Part shown: positions 1 to 6,380 of the stretch, piece after piece
Position numbering within the stretch: position 1 is the first letter of the stretch
Layout of the letters: every line of letters starts with the position of its first letter
Source of the DNA: Bacteroidales bacterium UBA3709
GTDB taxonomy: Bacteria; Bacteroidota; Bacteroidia; Bacteroidales; UBA932
DNA length: 8,223 nt
Reading direction: 5' to 3'
NCBI GenBank assembly: GCA_002372015.1
Contig: DFIA01000026.1
Location: 580-8,802, forward strand
Made by a program: the position numbers and the translations under genes
The notes under the pieces: model-generated
Told to the model about the DNA's origin: nothing
What the model saw: only the letters and a program-made list of their open reading frames with translations
Database searches by the model: none

Positions 1-1
1 T

Positions 2-1270
2 ATGGATATTTCTGATATATCCCGAGCCACAATTCGCCAGTGCGTAGCAGTTGCCAATAAGCTTGAGGCTATTAACGATATGCGTTTTATTCATCTGGAG
101 ATAGGTGTACCCGGAATTTTAGCCTGCCCGGTTGGTATAGAAGCTCAAAAAGCCGCGTTAGACAGCAATATAGCCCACGAATATCCCCCTATCGGCGGTA
201 TTCCTATTCTAAAACAGAATGCTTCTAAATTCTTAAAGGCTTTTGCAAATGTAGATATAACTCCGGAGTGCATTGTTCCTACGGTTGGTTCTATGCAGGG
301 GAGCATGAATCTTATACTGGAGTGCTCGCAACTCAATCCGGAGAAAGACACAATACTTTATATCAATCCCGGATTTGCTCCTAACATGCTCCAGGCCAAG
401 GTACAGGGCATTAAAACAGAATCTTTTGATATTTACGAGTTTAGGGCAGATAAATTACGTGCAAAACTTGAGCAGTATATGTCAAAGGGAAACATTGCGG
501 CAGTTCTGTATTCTAACCCTAATAACCCTGCATGGATTTGCCTGAGCGAAGATGAATTAAAAACCATAGGTGAACTTGCTACAAAATACGATGTGGTTGT
601 GCTGGAAGATCTCGCATATTTCTGCATGGACTTTAGAGTTGATCTTTCAAAGCCGGGAGAGCCACCTTTCCAAGCAACAGTTTCTAAGTACACAGACAAC
701 TACGTTATAATGATGTCTTCTTCAAAGATATTCAGTTATGCCGGAGAGAGAATTGCAGTAGTATGCTTCTCTCCAAAACTGTATAACAGAGAATATCCTG
801 CACTGAGAGAGAGATATGGCCTGGGTAGGATGGGCGATAATTTTATATTAACGTACTTGTATGTAGCCTCTTCCGGTGTTTCACATTCTGCGCAATATGC
901 CTATGCCGCACTTCTTGGGGGTGCTGCAGAAGGTAAAATAGATTTCATATCAGAAATGGCCAAGTACGGGCAAAGAGCACATAGGTCTAAAGAAATTTTT
1001 GAAAAGCACGGCTTCCACATTGTTTATGATAAAGACTTAGACCGTAAGGTGGGCGATGGCTTTTTCTATACCATTGGCTACAAAGACTTGAGTTGTTCAG
1101 AACTTATGTTCGATCTTATGAGATGCGGCATCACTGCCATTTCTTTAGATTCCACCGGCAGCAGGCAGAAAGGAATAAGGGCCTGTGTTTCCAGATTAAG
1201 CTCAGAGGAAGACTTCAACAGCCTAAACAACAGGCTTGCAATGTTTGTTCAGATTCAGAAAGAGAAGTAG
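2..1270 (+). CDS. PLP-dependent class I/II aminotransferase (probably 5'-partial)
   Basis: Fold-type I aminotransferase transferring an amino group between an amino acid and a 2-oxo acid with pyridoxal phosphate; cytoplasmic. The visible 422 residues carry the family landmarks in order: the SNPNNPAW segment (N172 region), the EDLAY segment with D203, which should contact the pyridine nitrogen, and Y206, SSSK with Schiff-base lysine K242 followed by a GER segment, and a C-terminal GIRACVSRL stretch whose arginine should bind the substrate carboxylate. The ATG at base 2 starts almost directly in the conserved region. Relatives I remember from Bacteroides have a longer N-terminus, so the true start is probably upstream of the window. 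The CoA-transferase follows after 4 nt, suggesting an operon for converting an amino acid to an oxo acid and then a CoA ester. Substrate specificity cannot be read from the sequence. Family call is firm; substrate unknown. Confidence 0.9.
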   Translation: MDISDISRATIRQCVAVANKLEAINDMRFIHLEIGVPGILACPVGIEAQKAALDSNIAHEYPPIGGIPILKQNASKFLKAFANVDITPECIVPTVGSMQGSMNLILECSQLNPEKDTILYINPGFAPNMLQAKVQGIKTESFDIYEFRADKLRAKLEQYMSKGNIAAVLYSNPNNPAWICLSEDELKTIGELATKYDVVVLEDLAYFCMDFRVDLSKPGEPPFQATVSKYTDNYVIMMSSSKIFSYAGERIAVVCFSPKLYNREYPALRERYGLGRMGDNFILTYLYVASSGVSHSAQYAYAALLGGAAEGKIDFISEMAKYGQRAHRSKEIFEKHGFHIVYDKDLDRKVGDGFFYTIGYKDLSCSELMFDLMRCGITAISLDSTGSRQKGIRACVSRLSSEEDFNSLNNRLAMFVQIQKEK

Positions 1271-1274
1271 TGGT

Positions 1275-2576
1275 ATGGTAAAAATAGACTATGTTAGTGC
1301 GGCAGAAGCCGTAAAATGTGTTAAAAGCGGAGATGGTGTTTATTTTCAAGGAAGTACTGCGGTACCGGAAGTTCTGCAACAAGCCTTGGCCAACAGAGCA
1401 GAAGAGCTTTGCGATGTAAAAATTTATAGTGCTTTCTGCATACCAAGAGGAGTTGCACCTTTTTGCAAGCCGGAATATAGAGATTCCTTTATTACAAGAA
1501 GTTTGTTCTTGTGTGCAGATCAAAGAGAATGGGTTGCAAGCGGAAACGGAAGCATGATTCCAGCTTTTTTAGGAGAAATTCCTTTTCTATTCAGATCTAA
1601 GCAATTACCTGTAAATGTTGCTTTTATAAATTGCTCCCTGCCAGATGAAGAAGGGTTTTGCAGCTACGGCATATCGGCAGACTTGGCTGTTTCTGCCGTG
1701 GAGAGCGCCGATTTTGTTGTAGCACAAATCAATAAAAGCATGCCATATCTGTACGGAGGTGCCAGAATACATATTTCCAAGATACATGCTGCAGTAGAGT
1801 GTGATATACCTCCTGTAGCCTTAGAGTTTGGAGAGCCTACCGATATAGAGATTGCCATAGGAAACAACATTGCAGCAGAAATTCCAGATGGTGCCACACT
1901 GCAAATTGGCGTGGGCGGCATACCAAATGCTGTTCTTAATGCCATAAAGCATCATAAGCATCTTGGGCTACATACAGAAGCTATGACAGATGGCGTGGTA
2001 AGGCTTGTGGAAGAGGGTGTTATAGATAACTCCCTAAAGAAGTTCAGGCCTGGAAAAAGCGTAGGTTCGTTAGCCTTGGGTTCAAAGAGAATGTACGAGT
2101 TTCTGCATTACAATAAAGATGTGGAATTTTACGATGTAGCACTAACCAACGACCCTCAGATAATTAGACAGAATCCTAAGGTGATGGCTATAAATTCTGC
2201 ATTGGAAATAGACCTTACCGGGCAGATATGTGCAGACAGCATAGGAGAAAAAATCTTCTCAAGTGTTGGCGGTCAGCACGATTTCATGTATGGCGGCGCA
2301 CTCTCTGAGGGTGGTAAAACCTTCATTGCCTTACCGGCAGCCACCAATAAAGGAAAGAGCAAGATAGTTCCAACCTTAACCCCTGGAGCCGGCGTAGTAA
2401 CCACCAGATTTCAAGCTCAATACATAGCCACAGAATTTGGTATAGCCTATCTGAGAAATAAAGATTTGGCACAAAGAGCCAAAGCCCTGATAGAAATAGC
2501 GCACCCTGCTCATCGCGAAGAACTTGAGAAAGCTGCCTGCAAGCGTTTTGGGTACTCTTTCCTCAGACTTAAATAA
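1275..2576 (+). CDS. Acetyl-CoA hydrolase/transferase family CoA-transferase (4-hydroxybutyrate CoA-transferase-like)
   Basis: Class I CoA-transferase moving CoA between acyl-CoA and a carboxylate, probably with acetyl-CoA as one partner; cytoplasmic. The 433-residue length fits the single-chain acetyl-CoA hydrolase/transferase family. It contains GVGGIPNAV (212-220), then LHTEAMTDG with E235, which corresponds to the catalytic glutamate that forms the glutamyl-CoA intermediate (E238 in the clostridial 4-hydroxybutyrate enzyme). Near the C-terminus are TEFGIAYLR (386-394) and IAHPAHREEL, both typical. The ATG at 1275 is preferred over an in-frame ATG at 1236: the latter adds 13 basic, non-conserved residues and overlaps the aminotransferase by 35 nt. 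The purine-rich leader (agaaagagaag) is a weak ribosome site. It lies 4 nt after the aminotransferase, and both probably serve fermentation of an amino acid or hydroxy acid. Succinate, propionate or butyrate as acceptor cannot be separated by eye. Confidence 0.9.
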   Translation: MVKIDYVSAAEAVKCVKSGDGVYFQGSTAVPEVLQQALANRAEELCDVKIYSAFCIPRGVAPFCKPEYRDSFITRSLFLCADQREWVASGNGSMIPAFLGEIPFLFRSKQLPVNVAFINCSLPDEEGFCSYGISADLAVSAVESADFVVAQINKSMPYLYGGARIHISKIHAAVECDIPPVALEFGEPTDIEIAIGNNIAAEIPDGATLQIGVGGIPNAVLNAIKHHKHLGLHTEAMTDGVVRLVEEGVIDNSLKKFRPGKSVGSLALGSKRMYEFLHYNKDVEFYDVALTNDPQIIRQNPKVMAINSALEIDLTGQICADSIGEKIFSSVGGQHDFMYGGALSEGGKTFIALPAATNKGKSKIVPTLTPGAGVVTTRFQAQYIATEFGIAYLRNKDLAQRAKALIEIAHPAHREELEKAACKRFGYSFLRLK

Positions 2577-2599
2577 TTACCAACTTAAATAATAATTAC
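2567..2599. repeat. Short imperfect direct repeat at the convergent gene ends
   Basis: The 14-base unit ACTTAAATAATTAC (2567-2580) recurs 16 nt later as ACTTAAATAATAATTAC (2583-2599), differing by one inserted AAT. The first copy holds the TAA stop of the CoA-transferase. The second holds, on the other strand, the TAA stop of the DUF4301 gene. It probably arose by local slippage or tandem duplication and fills the whole 19-nt intergenic gap. A function is not evident. Confidence 0.6.
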
Positions 2600-3855
2600 T
2601 GGTGCGCCGGCCTGAGAAGGTCGGCCACTGTTTTAACAGGATTGAATGTAGAGAGCGGCACCTCCACAAACTGCGTATTCCAGCGGCTCATCGAGCCATT
2701 CCACAAACCCGGCAGTTCGGTGTACCTCGCTTTGCGCGAGCCGAAAGTTTTTTCTACGCTAAGACCGGTAGAGGAATCTACAAAATTCTGCAGATGGAAC
2801 ACTTCTCCTTCTGAATTCTTTATACAGCATACTATATCTACAGGATTAAAGTGTGTTGCTGTTTTCATCAGAGATTTGTCTTCTATCTGCACACTTTCCA
2901 ATATCTGATTAGAAGTTGTGGAGTCTGGTTCTTTGCACACAAAAGGCCCACCACCAGGCTCTCCCTCGTTTACAACCATACCGCATACTCTAAGCGGACG
3001 GTTGAGCTTGGTATAAATTTCTTCTCTTGATACTGTTGGTTCAAAGGCTATCCCAAATTCGCTTCTAAGCATATCCAACACATCCCCTATTGGTTGATTA
3101 CTCTTTACAATCTCCAAGGCATGTTCTATTTTATTTCTTAGAATAACAGCCCTGCCTAAAAGTATCTTTTTCCAAGTTACCGTATCTGCCAAATGAGTTT
3201 CTTTTACAACATTATCTATGTTTTTGATAAATATGAAATCTTCTGTACACTGCTGTAAATTGCCCAACAAGGCACCATGGCCGGCTGGTCTTTTGAGAAT
3301 ACTGCCATCTTCCTTTACAAAAGGTTTACCATCAGCATCATAGGCCGTTACGTCTGTAGAAGGGTCTTGTACACTAAAATGTACTCTATATCTACACTCT
3401 AAGAGTTTTTCGTATTTAGGAATAGTTGCATCTGCAAGTTGTCTGAACTCTGAAAGATGCTCCTCAGAAACCGTAAAATACAGATTAACTTCTCCGGCAT
3501 TGTTTTTTGCGTATTTGGCGCCTTCTACAAGATGTTCTTCAAATGGAGTACGCACAAAATCGGCATATCTATGAAAAGGCAATAAACCTTTAGGAGTAGA
3601 AGCTAATTTTTCCTTCTCTAAAGAAAAATCTATCGGGGTAAGTTTTTTCAGCTTGATGCGTAGCTGCTCAGCCTGAGCACCTTCTTCAAATAAAGGCTTA
3701 AACATTCTGGTAGCTGCTCCACTTGCAGGAGTAAATTTGCATAAACTACCGATAAAAGTTTCCGCCGCTCCTATAGCCTCTTTTTGTTGCGCCTCAGATA
3801 ATTTTTTTATAGTACCATCCGATACGCTTGCGGCTTTCTCAATAATCAAACTCAT
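2596..3855 (-). CDS. DUF4301 family protein of unknown function
   Basis: I recognise this as DUF4301, a conserved but uncharacterised family of Bacteroidota. Conserved blocks, in order: FTPASGAATRMFK (41-53), QDPSTD (163-168), KRPAGHGALLGNL (188-200), FIFIKNIDNVV (207-217), RPLRVCGMVVNEGEPGGGPF (286-305), ATHFNPVDIVC (333-343), LPGLWNGSMSRWNTQFVEVP (381-400) and a C-terminal TFNPVKTVADLLRP. No signal peptide or membrane segment is seen, so it is probably cytoplasmic. The glycine-rich first block, the GHGALLGNL and NIDNV blocks and the later GEPGGG and HFNP blocks follow the order seen in UDP-sugar pyrophosphorylases, so a GT-A nucleotidyltransferase fold is possible (my inference). The 419 residues look shorter at the N-terminus than relatives I remember (about 500). 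The ATG at 3855 is the first start after an in-frame TAA, so no longer N-terminus is possible. Its start overlaps pdxB by 17 nt, implying translational coupling. Confidence 0.88.
   Translation of the reverse strand: MSLIIEKAASVSDGTIKKLSEAQQKEAIGAAETFIGSLCKFTPASGAATRMFKPLFEEGAQAEQLRIKLKKLTPIDFSLEKEKLASTPKGLLPFHRYADFVRTPFEEHLVEGAKYAKNNAGEVNLYFTVSEEHLSEFRQLADATIPKYEKLLECRYRVHFSVQDPSTDVTAYDADGKPFVKEDGSILKRPAGHGALLGNLQQCTEDFIFIKNIDNVVKETHLADTVTWKKILLGRAVILRNKIEHALEIVKSNQPIGDVLDMLRSEFGIAFEPTVSREEIYTKLNRPLRVCGMVVNEGEPGGGPFVCKEPDSTTSNQILESVQIEDKSLMKTATHFNPVDIVCCIKNSEGEVFHLQNFVDSSTGLSVEKTFGSRKARYTELPGLWNGSMSRWNTQFVEVPLSTFNPVKTVADLLRPAHQ
2600..2634 (+). terminator. Probable intrinsic terminator of the aminotransferase/CoA-transferase unit, inside the DUF4301 3' end
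   Basis: GCCGGCCT (2606-2613) pairs with AGGTCGGC (2618-2625) around a GAGA loop, which is a GNRA-type tetraloop. The stem extends past a bulged C2605 by GTG (2602-2604) with CAC (2626-2628). TTTT follows at 2631-2634. The single non-Watson-Crick pair is G2610-U2621 in the + strand RNA. On the - strand the same position is a C/A mismatch and the loop becomes UCUC, so the structure favours termination of + strand transcription, 24 nt after the CoA-transferase stop. The T-tract is short and overlaps a small CTGTT/AACAG inverted repeat (2628-2639), which lowers confidence. Confidence 0.5.
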
Positions 3856-4897
3856 TTCTGTATTTATAGTGTTTACGTATTATTTCAAAATTTTCGGGCT
3901 GCTCTCTAAGTTCCGAATCTAAATCTCCTATTGGGAAAAACGATAAAAGCTGCGGATTTAGGGGAGCATTCAAGTCTAAACGATGGGTAGTTTGCCCGGC
4001 AGAACAAGTAAAGTCTTTAAGCTCCGCAATATCCATAAATTCAGCTACCGCCCTTATAACAGCATCGGTTGCATTCCTTTTGCCTTCTTCTGAGTAGCCG
4101 GCTATATGCGGTGTAGCAACAACACTTCTTAGGAGCATCTGCTGAGAAATAGCAGGTTCATGCTGCCATACATCGCAGATAAAATCGCCCAATCTTGAAG
4201 AAGACAACAAGTTACTGTCTTCTACAACCTCCCCTCTTGAAGAATTAACCAAAACGGCCCCCGGTTTTATAAGCGAAAAGAAACGCTTGTTTGCCAGATT
4301 TATAGTAGAATTATTTAACGGTGTGTGCAGGGTTACTATATCTGAGTTTTCTAATACTTCTTCCAAAGAATAATAGGTTTGCGCATCTGCTTCCAACATA
4401 GTGCCGGCTCTTAGCTTCTGCTTTTGCAACTCTGCTTTTGGAGGGTCGTTTCTAAGTACATTGAACCCCATTCTGTCTGCCAGAACAGCCACCTTTTCAC
4501 CTATGTTACCCGCCCCTATAACACCTATCGTAAGTTTGCTTCTTTCTTGCCTGTTTTCTGGAAGATGTCCACTGTAGGCCAATGAAGTAAAAAAATATTG
4601 CATCACTGCTTTACTATTGCAACCACGAGCATTAGATACGCATATAGAGTGCGTATTGCAGTATGATAAATCGATATGATCCAAGCCTATAGTGGCAGAT
4701 GCTATCAACCTTACATTAGCCCCGCTTAGCAGGGATGAAGTACATTTTGTTCTGGTTCTCACCACTAACACCACCTCTTCCCTACCGCACTCCAACAGAG
4801 GTTCAGCAAACTCACCTCCGGCGCAGTAGTAAACTTTAGCATACGGCTCAAAAACCTCATTAATAAAGGGAATATCTTTATCTATAATCAAATACAT
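3839..4897 (-). CDS. pdxB: Erythronate-4-phosphate dehydrogenase
   Basis: Oxidises 4-phosphoerythronate to 2-oxo-3-hydroxy-4-phosphobutanoate, the second step of the DXP-dependent pyridoxal 5'-phosphate pathway; cytoplasmic. It belongs to the D-2-hydroxyacid dehydrogenase family. PdxB hallmarks are the N-terminal IIDKDIPFINEVFEPYA, VVRTRTKC (45-52), ATIGLDHID (68-76) and ARGCNSKAVMQY (90-101). The NAD-binding GAGNIG is at 128-133. The catalytic set is R221 (in NSSRGEV), E247 (in DVWQHEP) and H264 (in TPHIAGYS). The C-terminal region (about 265-352), ending HYKYRNEFDY, matches the PdxB dimerisation tail; 352 residues is slightly shorter than the E. coli enzyme (378). Its ATG directly follows the TAG stop of the dciA-like gene (TAGATG), and its 3' end overlaps the DUF4301 start by 17 nt. 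It is the third gene of the recF unit. Identification is confident. Confidence 0.95.
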   Translation of the reverse strand: MYLIIDKDIPFINEVFEPYAKVYYCAGGEFAEPLLECGREEVVLVVRTRTKCTSSLLSGANVRLIASATIGLDHIDLSYCNTHSICVSNARGCNSKAVMQYFFTSLAYSGHLPENRQERSKLTIGVIGAGNIGEKVAVLADRMGFNVLRNDPPKAELQKQKLRAGTMLEADAQTYYSLEEVLENSDIVTLHTPLNNSTINLANKRFFSLIKPGAVLVNSSRGEVVEDSNLLSSSRLGDFICDVWQHEPAISQQMLLRSVVATPHIAGYSEEGKRNATDAVIRAVAEFMDIAELKDFTCSAGQTTHRLDLNAPLNPQLLSFFPIGDLDSELREQPENFEIIRKHYKYRNEFDY

Positions 4898-5188
4898 CTA
4901 TTTGAGCAATATCGATTGAATATAACAACCTCCCAAATGCCTGTTTAGCTCAAACAATACTTCTTTACGCTTGCCGAGCACTAAACTTCTTAGGATGGAA
5001 GAAGATATGGTAACATATAGAGTTTTGTTGTTGAAATACTTATCTGCAGTGGCTTTCACTATATCAGGCTCCATAATCTCATCCCAAGCGCGCAACACTC
5101 TTGCGGTAAGCATTCCACCACTTTTATCTACATCTGAAAAGTAATCTTCTAAAAGCTTTCCAAGTTTTACACTTTTTTCTCGCCTCAT
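4898..5188 (-). CDS. DUF721/DciA-like protein, probable replicative-helicase loading factor
   Basis: A 96-residue DUF721 protein. DciA, the best-known member, helps load the replicative helicase DnaB in bacteria that lack DnaC/DnaI. Visible signs are an N-terminal helical segment with KLGKLLEDYF, then RVLRAWDEIMEPDIVKAT (W35 in the conserved W-x-x-I motif), NKTLYVTISSSILRSLVL (54-71), and a C-terminal LNRHLGGCYIQSILLK. These follow the family pattern of a KH-like fold with a strand of the form LYV-x-V-x-SS. The short length, with only the core domain, is usual for Bacteroidota. The start overlaps the recF stop as ATGA, and its stop abuts the pdxB ATG. The recF neighbourhood supports a replication role, as dciA lies beside recF in other phyla too. 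Family call is confident; the helicase-loading role is inferred. Confidence 0.88.
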   Translation of the reverse strand: MRREKSVKLGKLLEDYFSDVDKSGGMLTARVLRAWDEIMEPDIVKATADKYFNNKTLYVTISSSILRSLVLGKRKEVLFELNRHLGGCYIQSILLK

Positions 5189-6309
5189 ACTCTTTCTATT
5201 ATAGTTCCAGACACAACCTCAAAATTACGACCCCTGCCCCCTACTTTTTCTACAAGTGCTTCCATTCTTATCTTATTACTGTCTGTAATAAATATCTGTC
5301 CGAAATTTCTACCACTAACCATTTGCAGCAGGTTTTCCACACGCTCCATATCTAGTTTGTCAAAAATATCGTCTAACAATAAAATTGGCGCAAGACCACC
5401 GGAACGCTGTTTCATAATATCGAACTGAGCCAACTTCAATGCCGTCTGAAAGCACTTTTGCTGCCCCTGACTCGCAGATTTCTTCAAAAGATGAAAATCT
5501 TCTGCGCCACAAGCCAACTCAAATATAAGATCGTCTCTGTGAATGCCGGAAGTGGTAAAGCCCATCAAAATATCTCTTTCATAGGCTCGCTTTAACACTT
5601 CTTCTGGAGTGTATTTAGAAAGCTCCGATTCATAAGATATTCTAACCTTCTCTCTATTACCACTTAACTCTCCGTAATAATATTGCACACTTTCGTTTAG
5701 CAGTTTGCATAGCTTTTTTCTGCTTTCATATATATAACCGGCGCTCTCACACAACCTGTTGTCTAATACCTGCAGCAATTCACTTGCTACATTTTTATCT
5801 TTCAGCAATTTATTCCTCTGAGAAAGAACCCTGTTATAACGCTGAATCTTGTTGAGGTACTCTCTATTTATCTGGCTTAGAAGCGCATTTATAAACCTTC
5901 TTCTTTCTTCCGCACCAAGGTTTATCAGAGAAGAATCCTGTGGAGAAACCATTACAATAGGCAAAAGGCCTATGTGGTCTGCAAACCTTTGATAGGCCTT
6001 GTCGTTCTTTTTCAATATTTTTCCCTCCTGCCTACCGGTAATATAAATGGCCAGCCCTATTTTGTTCAAAGTGCCGTCGTCCATGTTATAGTAGCCCGAA
6101 ATGGCACAGTTCTCACTGCCATATCTCACAGAAAAGCTATCCTGAAAATTGAAAAAGCTCTTACACATAGACAAGCTATAGACAGCATCCAAAAGATTGG
6201 TTTTACCACTCCCATTGCTGCCTGTAATACAGTTCAGCTTGTCTGAGAATTCAAGATCGGCATCTGCTATATTCTTGAAATCTGTTATGAGTATTCTGCT
6301 TAAAAACAT
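5185..6309 (-). CDS. recF: DNA replication and repair protein RecF
   Basis: SMC-like ABC ATPase that recognises gapped DNA and, with RecO and RecR, promotes RecA loading at stalled forks. In 374-residue numbering the Walker A GSNGSGKT is at 30-37, the ABC signature SASQGQQK at 278-285 and Walker B with D-loop PILLLDDIFDKLD at 308-320. RecF-specific segments include SPQDSSLINLGAEERRRFI (about 122-140) and SGIHRDDLIF (about 254-263). The ATG at 6309 is chosen because RecF proteins start with this MFLSRILITDFKN-type strand; a TTG at 6318 would add only MHD. First gene of the - strand unit, followed by the dciA-like gene with an ATGA overlap. A TAnnTTTG-like element just upstream would give a very short leader. 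Full length, with no missing motifs; the GIHRDD form (not GPHRDD) is a variant I recall from Bacteroidota. Confidence 0.96.
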   Translation of the reverse strand: MFLSRILITDFKNIADADLEFSDKLNCITGSNGSGKTNLLDAVYSLSMCKSFFNFQDSFSVRYGSENCAISGYYNMDDGTLNKIGLAIYITGRQEGKILKKNDKAYQRFADHIGLLPIVMVSPQDSSLINLGAEERRRFINALLSQINREYLNKIQRYNRVLSQRNKLLKDKNVASELLQVLDNRLCESAGYIYESRKKLCKLLNESVQYYYGELSGNREKVRISYESELSKYTPEEVLKRAYERDILMGFTTSGIHRDDLIFELACGAEDFHLLKKSASQGQQKCFQTALKLAQFDIMKQRSGGLAPILLLDDIFDKLDMERVENLLQMVSGRNFGQIFITDSNKIRMEALVEKVGGRGRNFEVVSGTIIERV

Positions 6310-6322
6310 ATCGTGCAAAAGT

Positions 6323-6355
6323 ATTGCAAAATTAGAATATTTATCTGTAAATTTG
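6323..6355 (+). promoter_or_regulatory. Bacteroidota-type promoter for the TPR-yebC unit
   Basis: An ATTG box (6323-6326), 21 nt of spacer, then TAAATTTG (6348-6355), an exact match to the Bacteroidota -7 consensus TAnnTTTG at a plausible spacing from the -33 box. Transcription would start near 6360, giving a leader of about 20 nt before the ATG at 6381. That leader is A/T-rich with no Shine-Dalgarno sequence, as is usual in this phylum. Confidence 0.6.
6327..6334 (-). promoter_or_regulatory. Candidate Bacteroidota -7 element for the recF unit
   Basis: Read on the - strand these bases are TAATTTTG, an exact match to the TAnnTTTG -7 consensus. Transcription would begin near 6320, leaving a leader of roughly 10 nt before the recF ATG at 6309. 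I see no good TTTG -33 partner at the expected distance, so the call is tentative. The element directly abuts the -33 box of the divergent promoter. Confidence 0.4.
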
Positions 6356-6380
6356 CACTTCGCAAAAAATTTTAATAAAA

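Noticed and set aside
1236..1274. An in-frame upstream ATG giving the CoA-transferase 13 extra residues
   Set aside because: The added residues are basic and unlike the family start, and the extension would overlap the aminotransferase. The ATG at 1275 starts right at the conserved N-terminus.
1215..1523. 102-codon open frame on the - strand across the aminotransferase/CoA-transferase junction
   Set aside because: It is antisense to two well-recognised genes, has no family resemblance and is cysteine/serine-rich, as expected of a shadow frame.
2628..2639. CTGTT/AACAG inverted repeat as an operator
   Set aside because: It has 5-bp arms with a 2-base spacer inside coding sequence and overlaps the stronger hairpin; most likely chance.
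5974..6246. 90-codon open frame on the + strand within recF
   Set aside because: It lies opposite the Walker A region of recF, shows no domain and no promoter; a shadow frame.
6310..6318. TTG start for RecF at 6318
   Set aside because: It adds only MHD before the conserved MFLSR start and would sit almost on the candidate transcription start, leaving no leader.
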